Part shown: positions 25,573-34,035 of the stretch, piece by piece
Numbering within the stretch: the stretch's first letter is position 1
How the letters are laid out: each line of letters opens with the position of its first letter
Origin: Pacificimonas sp963710205
GTDB lineage: Bacteria; Pseudomonadota; Alphaproteobacteria; Sphingomonadales; Sphingomonadaceae
Assembly: GCA_963710205.1 (NCBI GenBank)
Contig: CAVPZG010000001.1
Coordinates: forward strand, 62,001 to 126,000
Direction: 5' to 3'
Length of the DNA: 64,000 bases
The notes under the pieces: generated by a model
Databases searched by the model: none
Told to the model about the DNA's origin: nothing
What the model saw: the letters and a program-made list of their open reading frames with translations, nothing else
Position numbers and translations under genes: made by a program

Positions 25573-26203
25573 ATGCTTATTGAAACCGCCTTCTTCTATC
25601 TGAGCGCCATCGGCACGGCCGTGTTCGCCATCTCCGGCGCGCTTCTGGGCCTGAGGAAGGGCATGGACATCGTCGGTGTGTCCTTCGTCGCAACCGTCAC
25701 CGGTATCGGCGGCGGGACGATCCGCGATGTCCTTCTCGGCGCGCTTCCCGTCGCCTGGGTGCAGCAGCCGACCGACATCGCCATCTGCATCGTCTGCGCG
25801 TTCCTGGTCAGCGCCTTTAACAAGCCGCTTATCGGCAACCGCATGGAATGGCTGCTCTACGCCGATGCGGCGGGACTGGCGCTGTTCGCGGTTCTGGGTG
25901 CGGCAAAGGCGGACGCGGCCGGGGCGCACGCGCTCGTTGCCATCCTGTTTGGCGCCATGAGCGCCTGCTTCGGTGGCATCATTCGCGATATCATGACGGG
26001 GGAAAAGCCGATCATCTTTGCCAAGGAAATCTATGTGAGCGCGGCGCTCTTGGCGGGCGGCGTCTACATCCTGCTGCCGGACAGCCTGGGCTTCGGCCCG
26101 CGCGCCGTCACCGGCGTCAGCACGGGGCTTAGCCCTGCGCCTCCTCGCGATGCGCTTCGAATGGACCCTGCCCTTTCCGCGCTACCGCGCCCCGCTGGAC
26201 TAG
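25573..26203 (+). CDS. TRIC-type cation channel (UPF0126), apparent frameshift near 26130
   Basis: The N-terminal 185 residues are a UPF0126/TRIC membrane protein: repeated glycine-rich half motifs GTAVFAISGALLGLRKGMD, then TGIGGGTIRDVLLG, and ACFGGIIRDIMTG, with seven hydrophobic helices. TRIC channels are K+-permeable trimers. The open frame continues past 26421 into antisense of topA, which is implausible. One base out of frame, from CTG 26135, the sequence reads LRLLAMRFEWTLPF and ends YRAPLD at TAG 26201-26203, an ordinary TRIC tail. An extra base at about 26128-26135 explains this. Either sequencing error or mutation. Confidence 0.8.
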
Positions 26204-26206
26204 GGG

Positions 26207-28792
26207 TCAGGCTTTTTTCGGTGCCGCCGCCTTCGTCTTGGCAGGCTTCTTTTTGGCAGGCTTCTTTTTGGTCGCGGCCTTCTTCTTTACAGGCGCTTTT
26301 CGCTTCTTTTTCGCCGGCGCTTTCAGAGCGCGCTCGTCGATCAGGGCGACAGCCTGTTCCAGCGTCAGCGCGTCCGGGTCCATGTCCTTTTTCAGGCTGG
26401 CATTCGTCGTGCCGTCGGTGACATAGGGGCCATAGCGCCCGTCCATCAGGCGGATTTCCTCTCCGGACAGCGTGTGCGCCCCCATGATCTTCAGCGGTTC
26501 CGCGCCCTTGCGGCGGCCGCCGGTCTTGGCGGCGTCGGCCAGTTTGGCAACGGCGGCGTTCATGCCCGTCTCGAACACGTCGTCCGTCGTGCCCAGTTTC
26601 GCATATTTGCCATCATGGCGCAGATAGGGTCCGAAGCGGCCGATCGAGGCTTCGATGTCCTTGCCGGTTTCCGGGTGCTGGCCGATGATGCGTGGCAGCG
26701 ACAGCAGCCTGACCGCCATATCCAGATCGACGTCCTCGGGCTCCACGTCCTTAGGAATGGATGACCGCGGCGGCTTCTTTTCGTCGCCTTCCTGAATGAA
26801 CAGTCCGAATCGCCCCTTTCTTATGGTGACAGGCTCTCCGCTCGACGGGTGCGCCCCCAGTTCCTTCGGATATTCGGTCGTGTCCTCATTGCCGTCCGCG
26901 TTCCGCTGGCCAAATTCTCTCGTGAATTTGCACTCCGGGTAGTTGGAGCAGGCGATGAAGGGCCCGAACTTGCCGCCCCTCAGCGCCAGCCTTCCGTCAC
27001 CGCAGCTGGGGCAGGCGCGTGGATCGCCGCCGTCGTCCTTTTCCGGGAACAGCATCGGTTCCAGATATTCGTCGATCGACGCCATGATCTCGGATGGCTG
27101 GCGCTCCATGATCTCCTGCGTCTTGGGATAAAAGTCCTTCCAGAAGGCGCGCAGCACATCCAGGTAATTTTCATGGCCGGCCGAAATCTCGTCCAGCTGC
27201 TCTTCAAGTCCCGCCGTGAAGTCATATTCCACATAGCGTTCGAAATAGCGTTCCAGAAACGCCGTCAGCAGGCGCCCCTTCTCCTCGGGAATGAACCGCT
27301 TCGCCTCCAGCCGCACATAATCGCGCGCCTTCAGCACTTCGAGGATAGAGGCATAGGTGGACGGACGCCCGATACCGAGCTCCTCGAGCCGCTTGACGAG
27401 GCTGGCCTCGGAAAAGCGCGGTGGCGGCTGGGTGAAATGCTGATCGGCGGTCGCTTCCCTGCAATCGGGTGTCGCGCCCTTGTCGATCTTTGGGAGGCGG
27501 CGGTCGTCGTCATCCGCCTCGTCATCCTCGGACTTGTCGTCCACATCCTCGCGGTAAAGCGCGAGATAGCCGGGGAAGACCAGCACCTGACCCGACGCGC
27601 GCAGTTCCGCGCGGCCATTCTTGTCGTGCAGCGTCACGGTGGTCCGGTCGAAATTGGCGGATGCCATCTGGCTGGCGAGCGTTCGCTTCCAGATGAGGTC
27701 GTACAGGCTCCTGAGCGCAGGCGAGAGCGCCTTCATCTGCTCCGGACCCTTGCTCAGATCCACGGGCCGCACGGCCTCATGCGCTTCCTGTGCGTTTTTC
27801 GCCTTGGACTTATAGACGCGCGGCGATTTCGGCAGATGCTTCTGCGTGTAGCGCTCGGCGATGACGGAACGCGCCTGGGCAATGGCCTCTCCCGCCATTT
27901 CAACACCGTCCGTACGCATATAGGTGATGAGACCGGATTCGTAGAGCTGCTGCGCCGCGCGCATCGTTTCCGATGCCGACATGCCGATCTTGCGCGACGC
28001 CTCCTGCTGCAGCGTCGACGTCGTGAAGGGCGGATAGGGATTGCGCGTCACCGGCTTCGTCTCGACGCCGGACACGGTGTAATCGCCGGCCTTCACGTCC
28101 GCCTTCGCCTCGTTCGCCAGCGCGGCGGTGTTGAGCGTGAATTTCTCAACCGGCTTACCCTGCCATTTCACCAGACGCGCCGGGAATGTCTGGCCATTTG
28201 CCAGCGCCATCACGCCCATGACGGTCCAATATTCCTCGGCCCGGAACGCCTCGATCTCGCGCTCGCGTTCCGTGATCAGGCGGAGGGCGACGGACTGTAC
28301 GCGGCCCGCGGACTTCGCGCCCGGCAGCTTGCGCCACAGGACGGGCGACAATGTGAACCCGACCAGATAATCGAGCGCGCGGCGCGCCAGATAGGCATCT
28401 ACGAGCGGCGTATCGATTTGGCGTGGATTGGCGATGGCCGCGCTGACCGCCGCCTTTGTGATCTGGTTGAACGCCACACGCTCCACATGGGCCGGAAGCG
28501 CCTTTTTCGCCTTCAGATGCTCGTAGAGATGCCAGCTGATCGCCTCGCCCTCGCGGTCGGGGTCGGTGGCGAGGATGAGGCGGTCGGCAGCCTTCGCCTT
28601 TCTGGCAATCTCCGTCAGATGCTTCGACCGGTCCGACTGCACCTGCCATTTCATCGCGAAATCATTGTCGGGATCGACGGAACCATCCTTGGGCGGCAGG
28701 TCGCGCACATGCCCGTAGCTGGCGACCACGTCATAATTCGATCCGAGATATTTGTTGATTGTCTTGGCCTTGGCAGGCGATTCGACGATCAC
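26207..28792 (-). CDS. topA: DNA topoisomerase I
   Basis: The 861-residue type IA topoisomerase has the Toprim domain (VIVESPAKAKTINKYL; LATDPDREGEAISWHL), the active-site Tyr in SGLITYMRTDG, C4 zinc ribbons (CPSCGDGRLALRGG, then ACSNYPEC) and a Lys-rich tail (KKRKAPVKKKAATKKK). It relaxes negative supercoils. The usual MxxxVIVES start is not available: codons upstream of GTG 28792 read I-I-A-T-S-L after an in-frame TGA at about 28825, and a GGGAG lies just before an ATC-ATC pair. Either GTG 28792 or an unusual ATC start is used. Confidence 0.95.
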   Translation of the reverse strand: MIVESPAKAKTINKYLGSNYDVVASYGHVRDLPPKDGSVDPDNDFAMKWQVQSDRSKHLTEIARKAKAADRLILATDPDREGEAISWHLYEHLKAKKALPAHVERVAFNQITKAAVSAAIANPRQIDTPLVDAYLARRALDYLVGFTLSPVLWRKLPGAKSAGRVQSVALRLITEREREIEAFRAEEYWTVMGVMALANGQTFPARLVKWQGKPVEKFTLNTAALANEAKADVKAGDYTVSGVETKPVTRNPYPPFTTSTLQQEASRKIGMSASETMRAAQQLYESGLITYMRTDGVEMAGEAIAQARSVIAERYTQKHLPKSPRVYKSKAKNAQEAHEAVRPVDLSKGPEQMKALSPALRSLYDLIWKRTLASQMASANFDRTTVTLHDKNGRAELRASGQVLVFPGYLALYREDVDDKSEDDEADDDDRRLPKIDKGATPDCREATADQHFTQPPPRFSEASLVKRLEELGIGRPSTYASILEVLKARDYVRLEAKRFIPEEKGRLLTAFLERYFERYVEYDFTAGLEEQLDEISAGHENYLDVLRAFWKDFYPKTQEIMERQPSEIMASIDEYLEPMLFPEKDDGGDPRACPSCGDGRLALRGGKFGPFIACSNYPECKFTREFGQRNADGNEDTTEYPKELGAHPSSGEPVTIRKGRFGLFIQEGDEKKPPRSSIPKDVEPEDVDLDMAVRLLSLPRIIGQHPETGKDIEASIGRFGPYLRHDGKYAKLGTTDDVFETGMNAAVAKLADAAKTGGRRKGAEPLKIMGAHTLSGEEIRLMDGRYGPYVTDGTTNASLKKDMDPDALTLEQAVALIDERALKAPAKKKRKAPVKKKAATKKKPAKKKPAKTKAAAPKKA

Positions 28793-28921
28793 GAGACTGG
28801 TGGCGATGATAGAGCTCCCTCACGGCACTGTGGGCGCGGCATATAGAGGTGAGGGGCGGAACGGCAAGGGCAGCCGGACTCTCTTGCACCTCCGCCCCCC
28901 TTCCCCCTAAAGCCGTGACTC

Positions 28922-29557
28922 ATGATCTCCGACCTCCTCTTCTCCCCCTGGTCCTGGCTGATCATCGGCTATCTGCTGGGATCCATCCCGTTCGGGCTGA
29001 TCGTCACGAAATTGGCGGGCAAGGGCGACGTCCGGAGCGTCGGTTCCGGAAATATCGGCACGACAAACGTGCTGCGCGCGGGCGGCAAGGGACTGGCTGC
29101 GGCGACGCTGCTGCTGGACGTCGGCAAGGGCGCGCTTGCCGTATGGCTGGGCGGACAGCATGCCCTGGGCGGCGACATCCTGGGCGGCATGGGCGCGTTT
29201 CTGGGACATCTGTTCCCGGTCTGGCTGATGTTCCGCGGCGGCAAGGGCGTCGCCACGCTTTTGGGCATATGTTTTGCGCTCCACTGGCAGATCGGCGCGG
29301 TCTTTGCCCTCGTCTGGCTGGGAACGGCATTTGCCAGCCGCTATTCATCGCTGGCGGGCATCGTCGCCAGCCTTGCCGCGCCCCTCGTCCCGCTGATCAT
29401 GGGACGCTGGGACGCGGCGTTGCTGCTTGGCGGCATGGCCATGCTGGTCATCGCCAAGCATGAGGCGAATATCCGCCGCCTGCGCGCCGGGACGGAATCG
29501 AAGATCGGCGCGAAGACCGCTGCCCCGGAACCCGCTGCAACAGCCGACAATGGCTGA
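28922..29557 (+). CDS. plsY: acyl-phosphate:glycerol-3-phosphate acyltransferase PlsY
   Basis: The 211-residue membrane protein has the PlsY signatures: GYLLGSIPFGLIVTKL (first cytoplasmic motif), RSVGSGNIGTTNVLR, FLGHLFPVWLMFRGGKGVA, and HEANIRRLRAGTE near the C-terminus. It transfers acyl groups from acyl phosphate to glycerol 3-phosphate, starting phospholipid synthesis at the inner membrane. The dprA start overlaps its end by eight bases, the plsY-dprA arrangement common in alphaproteobacteria. Confidence 0.94.
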   Translation: MISDLLFSPWSWLIIGYLLGSIPFGLIVTKLAGKGDVRSVGSGNIGTTNVLRAGGKGLAAATLLLDVGKGALAVWLGGQHALGGDILGGMGAFLGHLFPVWLMFRGGKGVATLLGICFALHWQIGAVFALVWLGTAFASRYSSLAGIVASLAAPLVPLIMGRWDAALLLGGMAMLVIAKHEANIRRLRAGTESKIGAKTAAPEPAATADNG

Positions 29558-30647
29558 CGGCATCGCCGCCGAACGACTGGCGAAACTGCGGCTGTGCCGG
29601 ACCGAGCGCGTCGGCCCCGTCACCTATCGCCAGCTCATGGCGCGTTTCGGCAGTGCGACGGCTGCTCTCGATGCCCTGCCCGATCTCGCGCGGCGCGGCG
29701 GCCGGTCGCTGAAACCCGTTTCCATGGCCGAGGCCGCGAACGAAATGGAAGCGACGGAACGTTCGGGCGCGGAGATGATCTTCCTCGGCGAACGCGCCTA
29801 CCCCGAACCGCTCTCGCAGATCGAAAGCGCGCCGCCCGTCATTTCCGTGCGCGGCGATCCCGCGCTCATGCAGCGCCGCTGCGTTGCCATTGTCGGCGCG
29901 CGCAATGCCAGCGCCGCCGCCATTCGCTTCACGCGCGAACTCAGTGCCGACCTGTCCCGCGCGGGCCTGACGGTGGTCAGCGGTCTGGCGCGCGGTATCG
30001 ATGCGGCCGCGCATGTCGGCGCGCTCAACGGCGGAACGATCGGCGTCGTCGCGGGCGGCATCGACGTGAAGTGGCCGCGCGAGAACGATCGTCTCCATGA
30101 GGATCTGTATGCGCGCGGTCTCGTGGTGGCGGAACAGCCCCATGGCATGGAACCCCGCGCCGCGCATTTTCCGCGCCGGAACCGCATCATCAGCGGCCTT
30201 TCGCTGGGTACGGTGGTCATGGAGGCCGCGCCCAAATCCGGCAGCCTGATCACCGCGCGCATGGCGAACGAGCAGGGCCGCGAGGTCATGGCCATCCCCG
30301 GCTTTCCGCTCGATCCGCGCGCAAGGGGATGCAACGGCCTGATCCGCGACGGCGCCACCCTCGTTCAGTCCGCAGAGGATATCGTCGAGACCCTGTCGCC
30401 AATCGCCGACGTGCCGCGCGTCAGTGCCGACCTGTTCGACTATGCCGCAGCGCCCATGGCAGACGCCGACGAGGACGCGCGGGCCAGGGTTGCGGGCCTG
30501 TTGTCGCTGACGCCGGTTCCCGTCGATGAACTGGTGCGACAGACCGGCCTGCCGCCCGCCGTGGTCGCCACGGTGCTGCTGGAGCTGGAACTTGGCGGAC
30601 AGGCCATACGTCATGCCGGTGCGAAAGTCTCCGGCACGGGAGACTGA
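29550..30647 (+). CDS. dprA: DNA-processing protein DprA
   Basis: The 365-residue protein has a Rossmann-like DprA/Smf core: VAIVGARNASAAAIRF, LTVVSGLARGIDAAAHVGAL, GVVAGGIDVKWPREN, FPRRNRIISGLSLGTVVMEA and SGSLITARMANEQGREV. An N-terminal helical part and a C-terminal winged-helix domain (TPVPVDELVRQTGLPPAVVATVLLELEL) complete it. It loads RecA on incoming single-stranded DNA in transformation. Start ATG 29550 overlaps plsY; the longer frame from 29427 lies inside plsY. Confidence 0.93.
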   Translation: MADGIAAERLAKLRLCRTERVGPVTYRQLMARFGSATAALDALPDLARRGGRSLKPVSMAEAANEMEATERSGAEMIFLGERAYPEPLSQIESAPPVISVRGDPALMQRRCVAIVGARNASAAAIRFTRELSADLSRAGLTVVSGLARGIDAAAHVGALNGGTIGVVAGGIDVKWPRENDRLHEDLYARGLVVAEQPHGMEPRAAHFPRRNRIISGLSLGTVVMEAAPKSGSLITARMANEQGREVMAIPGFPLDPRARGCNGLIRDGATLVQSAEDIVETLSPIADVPRVSADLFDYAAAPMADADEDARARVAGLLSLTPVPVDELVRQTGLPPAVVATVLLELELGGQAIRHAGAKVSGTGD

Positions 30648-31308
30648 GATCAGCCAGCCTCTTGAACCCGACCTGCTTCTCAGCGCCTATGCCGCCGGCG
30701 TGTTCCCGATGGCGGACAGCGCCGACGATCCAGACGTCTTCTGGGTGGAACCGCGTTCACGGGGCATCCTGCCGCTGGACAATTTCCACCTGCCCCGCAG
30801 CCTTGCGCGGACATTGAGGCGGGACCGTTTCGAACACCGCATCGATACGGCCTTTGATGAGGTCGTCGCCGCCTGCGCGGAACGGAGTGAGGGCACCTGG
30901 ATCAACAGCCAGATCCGCACCGGCTACAGCGCTCTCCATCAGCGCGGTCACGCGCACAGCGTCGAGTGCTGGCAGGGCGGCGAACTCGTCGGCGGTCTTT
31001 ACGGTGTCCGTCTCAATGGCGGTTTCTTCGGCGAAAGCATGTTTACGCGGGTGACCGATGCCTCAAAGGCGGCGCTGGCGCATCTGGTCGCGCGGCTGCG
31101 CGCCGGCCGGTTCCGGTTGCTGGACACCCAGTTCCTCACCGACCATCTGGCGCGTTTCGGTACGGTCGAAATCTCCCGCACTGACTATCAACGGCATCTT
31201 CGGCACGCGATGTCGGTAACGGACGCGGACTTCGGCTATTTCACGACGATGGTTTCAGGGCCGGTATCGGGCCAGTCCATCCTGCAGGCGCTGACCCAGA
31301 CATCATAG
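30613..31308 (+). CDS. aat: leucyl/phenylalanyl-tRNA--protein transferase
   Basis: The 231-residue product has the Aat signatures YAAGVFPMADSADDPDVFWVEPRSRGILPL, CAERSEGTWINSQIRTGYSALH, GELVGGLYGVRLNGGFFGESMFT and LLDTQFLTDHLARFGTVEI. It adds Leu or Phe to proteins with N-terminal Lys/Arg and so makes them ClpS/ClpAP substrates, linking it to clpS at 8,490. The start at ATG 30613 overlaps dprA by 35 bases. The 3' end overlaps the convergent DUF2155 gene by 73 bases. Confidence 0.94.
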   Translation: MPVRKSPARETEISQPLEPDLLLSAYAAGVFPMADSADDPDVFWVEPRSRGILPLDNFHLPRSLARTLRRDRFEHRIDTAFDEVVAACAERSEGTWINSQIRTGYSALHQRGHAHSVECWQGGELVGGLYGVRLNGGFFGESMFTRVTDASKAALAHLVARLRAGRFRLLDTQFLTDHLARFGTVEISRTDYQRHLRHAMSVTDADFGYFTTMVSGPVSGQSILQALTQTS

Positions 31309-31661
31309 CCCGGATTGTCAAAGCTGTTGAGCGAAGGCGTTTCCTTGTACAGCCAGCCGGAGAACACCCGCTTCGGCGCGGCACCGGGCCGGGCCTTCAG
31401 ATCGATCTGCAGGAACCCGCCCGTATAGGGCTCTTCCGCCCAGGGCGGCGTCTGTTCGCAGGCGCGAACGGCGATGTTCAGACCGCGGAACGTGACCGTC
31501 TGACCAGGCCGCGCCTCGAAAGTCTCCGTCGCCTGACTGACCTTGTCGAGGACGCCGATCGTCACGACGCGCTGGTTCATCGGCGTTGCCCGCTGCTGCT
31601 GCGCCGAGGCAGGTACGGCGGTCAGAAGGATACCGACAAGGACGGCGCTACTGGCCCTCAT
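31236..31661 (-). CDS. exported DUF2155 protein
   Basis: The 141-residue product begins with a signal peptide (MRASSAVLVGILLTAVPASAQ) and continues in the DUF2155 pattern: VVTIGVLDKVSQATETFEARPGQ, FRGLNIAVRACEQTPPWAEEPYTGGFLQID, VFSGWLYKETPSLNSFDNPGYDVWVSAC. This periplasmic alphaproteobacterial family has no assigned activity; two cysteines could form a disulfide. I use ATG 31661, because the longer frame overlaps mlaD. It overlaps mlaD by 14 bases and aat (convergent) by 73. Confidence 0.82.
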   Translation of the reverse strand: MRASSAVLVGILLTAVPASAQQQRATPMNQRVVTIGVLDKVSQATETFEARPGQTVTFRGLNIAVRACEQTPPWAEEPYTGGFLQIDLKARPGAAPKRVFSGWLYKETPSLNSFDNPGYDVWVSACRMDWPDTGPETIVVK

Positions 31662-32196
31662 CGTCCAGACCCTCTTCCAGATTGCCGAATCCACCCTCGT
31701 CCAGCACCGAGGCTTCAGCCGGAGGCGACTCAGCTTCGCTGCCGCTATTGTTGATGTAGCTGCCGATCAGGCTCAGCATGTCGACCGAGCCCTGCGTGTC
31801 CAGAATCTCATCGCCATCGCGCAGCGTCTCGGGATCACCGCCGGGGGACAGCGAAACATAATTGCCGCCCAATATGCCCTCGGACGTAATGGACGCGCTG
31901 GAATCCAGCGGCAGCATGTAGCGCCGGTCGATGGCGAGCCCGAGACGTGCGCGAAACGGATATTCCGCTTCCAGCGACTGTTCGACCACACTGCCCACGG
32001 TAATGCCGGACACGCGCACATCGGTGCCGACCGCAACGCCAGCCGTGTTCGCGAACAGCGCGTTGACGACATAGCTGTCATCGCCCACTTCGGCGCTGGT
32101 TTTCTGGTAGAAGAACAATGCGGCCACGACCGCGACGATCAGGACGAAGGCACCAACCAGCGCCTCGACCAGATTTTGCCGAAACAGCTGGTTCAT
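31648..32196 (-). CDS. mlaD: MlaD-family lipid-transport protein
   Basis: The 182-residue protein has one N-terminal membrane helix (LVEALVGAFVLIVAVVAALFF) and an MCE domain: ANTAGVAVGTDVRVSGITVGSVV, then SSASITSEGILGGNYVSLSPG, and a C-terminal acidic tail (EGGFGNLEEGLDDEG). It belongs to the Mla phospholipid-trafficking system, acting as the periplasmic lipid-binding subunit of the MlaFEDB transporter. mlaE and mlaF are not beside it. It overlaps the NDUFA12-like gene at its start by four bases. Confidence 0.88.
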   Translation of the reverse strand: MNQLFRQNLVEALVGAFVLIVAVVAALFFYQKTSAEVGDDSYVVNALFANTAGVAVGTDVRVSGITVGSVVEQSLEAEYPFRARLGLAIDRRYMLPLDSSASITSEGILGGNYVSLSPGGDPETLRDGDEILDTQGSVDMLSLIGSYINNSGSEAESPPAEASVLDEGGFGNLEEGLDDEGQ

Positions 32197-32672
32197 GCCG
32201 CTTTCTCCGAAGATGCCATCAGCTTGCCGCCGTCCGGCGATGCGGTCAGCGTGTCGCCGTCCGGCGATGCAGTCAGCGTGTCGCCGTCCGGCGACCAGGC
32301 CTCATAGTCACCTGTCGTTTTCGGCCGTGCTTCGCCCGTTGGCAGCGCGCCGGGACGCAGATAGGCGTCTGCCGAACCGGTCAGATTTGGCGTGTGCGCC
32401 CTTATCCAGGGTTTCCGCTCCGCATCGGGATCCGGAATCGCATCATGCGAACGGTGCAGCCAGCCGTGCCATTCCGGCGGCACACGGCTCGATTCGTTCT
32501 CGCCCGCGTAGATCACCCAGCGGCGCTCCCGCGCGCCATTCTTTGCCGCCTTCCGGTAATAGCGGTTGCCCTCACCGTCCGTGCCGACCTGTTCGCCATT
32601 CCGCGCGGACCACAGCCGGGTGCCGATGGTGGGACCATCCCACCAGGTGAAGATCGATTTCAGGATGCCCAT
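32193..32672 (-). CDS. NDUFA12-like complex I accessory protein
   Basis: The 159-residue product starts MGILKSIFTWWDGPTIGTRL and carries the B17.2/NDUFA12 core: GNRYYRKAA, RRWVIYAGENESSRVPPEWHGWLH, and RKPWIRAHTPNLTGSADAYLRPGAL. In alphaproteobacteria this protein associates with respiratory complex I. The C-terminal tail carries a threefold SPDGDTLTA repeat encoded by the tandem repeat at 32224-32294. The start at 32672 is the family's; the frame extends to 32699 in a position without support. Confidence 0.88.
   Translation of the reverse strand: MGILKSIFTWWDGPTIGTRLWSARNGEQVGTDGEGNRYYRKAAKNGARERRWVIYAGENESSRVPPEWHGWLHRSHDAIPDPDAERKPWIRAHTPNLTGSADAYLRPGALPTGEARPKTTGDYEAWSPDGDTLTASPDGDTLTASPDGGKLMASSEKAA
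32224..32294. repeat. 27-bp tandem repeat in the NDUFA12-like gene
   Basis: A 27-base unit is present as copies at 32224-32250 and 32251-32277, followed by a partial third at 32278-32294; the first copy differs from the second at a few bases. The unit encodes SPDGDTLTA on the minus strand, so length changes would keep the frame. It makes the C-terminal tail of the neighbouring protein repetitive. Confidence 0.8.
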
Positions 32673-32776
32673 GGGGACCGCACTTTCAGGGGAAAACACA
32701 ACATCCGCGCCTTAAGCCGCGAATCCCCTGAAATGGCAAGGGCAAGCGCCGCGGTCGGATGTGATTGAAATCGAAT

Positions 32777-33262
32777 CTAGCGTGGCAGGACGTACTCTAC
32801 ACGGTCACCGGCCTTCGCACCGATACGGGCCGCCTCGCCCGCATTCAGCTCCAGCACAGCCTTCACGGGCCCCTGCGAACGATATGACTGTTCCGCAAGC
32901 GGGGTCGTATCCGCAGCGATGCTTTCGATCGTGCCGTCCGGCGCAATGAAAATCATGTCGAGCGGCAGGTATGTGTTCCTCATCCAGAAGGCGGCCGGAC
33001 GCGCGGGATCGAAGGGGAACAGCATGCCGCGGTCCGGTGCCATTTCCTGCCGGAACATCAGACCTTCGGCCTGTTCCGGGCCCGTGATCGCCAGTTCGAC
33101 GCGGTAGTCGTGCGTGCCGTCGGCCGTGACGATGCTGAGGCCGATGGTTCCGTCAGCGGCGCGACCTGTATCGGCATCCGCGGTGGGCGCGCAGGCCATC
33201 AGCCATGTGCCGACAAACATGAGGAAAAACAGACCGGAAAACCGCGCGAAAAGGACGCTCAT
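32777..33262 (-). CDS. DUF192 lipoprotein-like protein
   Basis: The 161-residue product has an N-terminal hydrophobic helix ending in a possible lipobox (LMACAPT, Cys 24) and the DUF192 core: VELAITGPEQAEGLMFRQEMAPDRGMLFPF, FWMRNTYLPLDMIFIAPDGTIE, AVLELNAGEAARIG. The family is common in the alphaproteobacterial envelope but has no proven activity. It lies between the cold-shock gene and the NDUFA12-like gene, a gene order shared by many alphaproteobacteria. Confidence 0.82.
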   Translation of the reverse strand: MSVLFARFSGLFFLMFVGTWLMACAPTADADTGRAADGTIGLSIVTADGTHDYRVELAITGPEQAEGLMFRQEMAPDRGMLFPFDPARPAAFWMRNTYLPLDMIFIAPDGTIESIAADTTPLAEQSYRSQGPVKAVLELNAGEAARIGAKAGDRVEYVLPR

Positions 33263-33289
33263 GAAAAAACTCGACTCCGCAGAGGGGGT

Positions 33290-33868
33290 TCAGCCCGCCG
33301 CCTGACCGCCGACGACGCGAAGCCGTGCCGTACCACTTTCCGCAGGCTCCGTCACCTCCACAGCCAGCGGGCCCTTCTCGCCCTTCGCAATGCGCGCCGA
33401 CAGCAGCTGGTCGGGTTCCAGATCCAGCAGGCCGCCGCGCCTGATCGTTTCCATGTGCACGAAAATGTCCGCGCCGCCTTTTTCGCGAATCAGAAACCCA
33501 TAGCCCTTCAGGCGATTGAACCATTTCACGCGGCAGGGTTCCGGATCGCCGGCTTCGTCCAGCAGCGCCAGGGGATCGTTACGGTCATTGCCGCGCGATA
33601 CGGCGTCGGGATCGGGACCGATGGCGGTCGACAGGTCTATGCTCAAAACCTTCAGCGCCTGGCGTCCGCGTGGCCGTTCCACAGCCATGCACACCACACC
33701 AGCCCCCTCAGGAAGCGCGCGCCGGTCATGTTCGGCCAGAATGGAAAAGTGCAGGAGCACGTCGCCGCTGTCATCATCGGGAACGATGAAGCCATAGCCG
33801 CGCACGCTGTCGAACCATTTCATGTGGCCCGACAGTTCAAACGCGTCAGACGCCTGAACGTCATTCAT
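33290..33868 (-). CDS. tandem cold-shock-domain protein
   Basis: The 192-residue product has two cold-shock domains, each with RNP motifs: GHMKWFDSVRGYGFIVPDDDSGDVLLHFS near residue 12, and CRVKWFNRLKGYGFLIREKGGADIFVHME near residue 106. Two-domain CspD-like proteins of alphaproteobacteria bind single-stranded nucleic acid and act in stress or growth-phase control. I choose ATG 33868 (GGGGGC just upstream); an in-frame start at 33946 would add 26 residues. Confidence 0.87.
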   Translation of the reverse strand: MNDVQASDAFELSGHMKWFDSVRGYGFIVPDDDSGDVLLHFSILAEHDRRALPEGAGVVCMAVERPRGRQALKVLSIDLSTAIGPDPDAVSRGNDRNDPLALLDEAGDPEPCRVKWFNRLKGYGFLIREKGGADIFVHMETIRRGGLLDLEPDQLLSARIAKGEKGPLAVEVTEPAESGTARLRVVGGQAAG

Positions 33869-34035
33869 GCCCCCGCTGCTCCCGCGGACGGATTCGGGTG
33901 TCCCCGTCTCATACACCACCTTGTCTGCCTCCCGGCTATTCAACATACATCATTATCGAAAACAGGCAAATAATAAGCCAGTTGTTGAACCTGATGTTCA
34001 ATGGCCTTAGCCGTTTCGCAAGAAGGAGACGCGTG

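Noticed and set aside
26849..28846. 665-codon open frame on the plus strand across topA
   Set aside because: It is antisense to a certain topoisomerase gene, and its product is Arg/His/Gly-rich with no recognisable fold; a shadow of high-GC coding.
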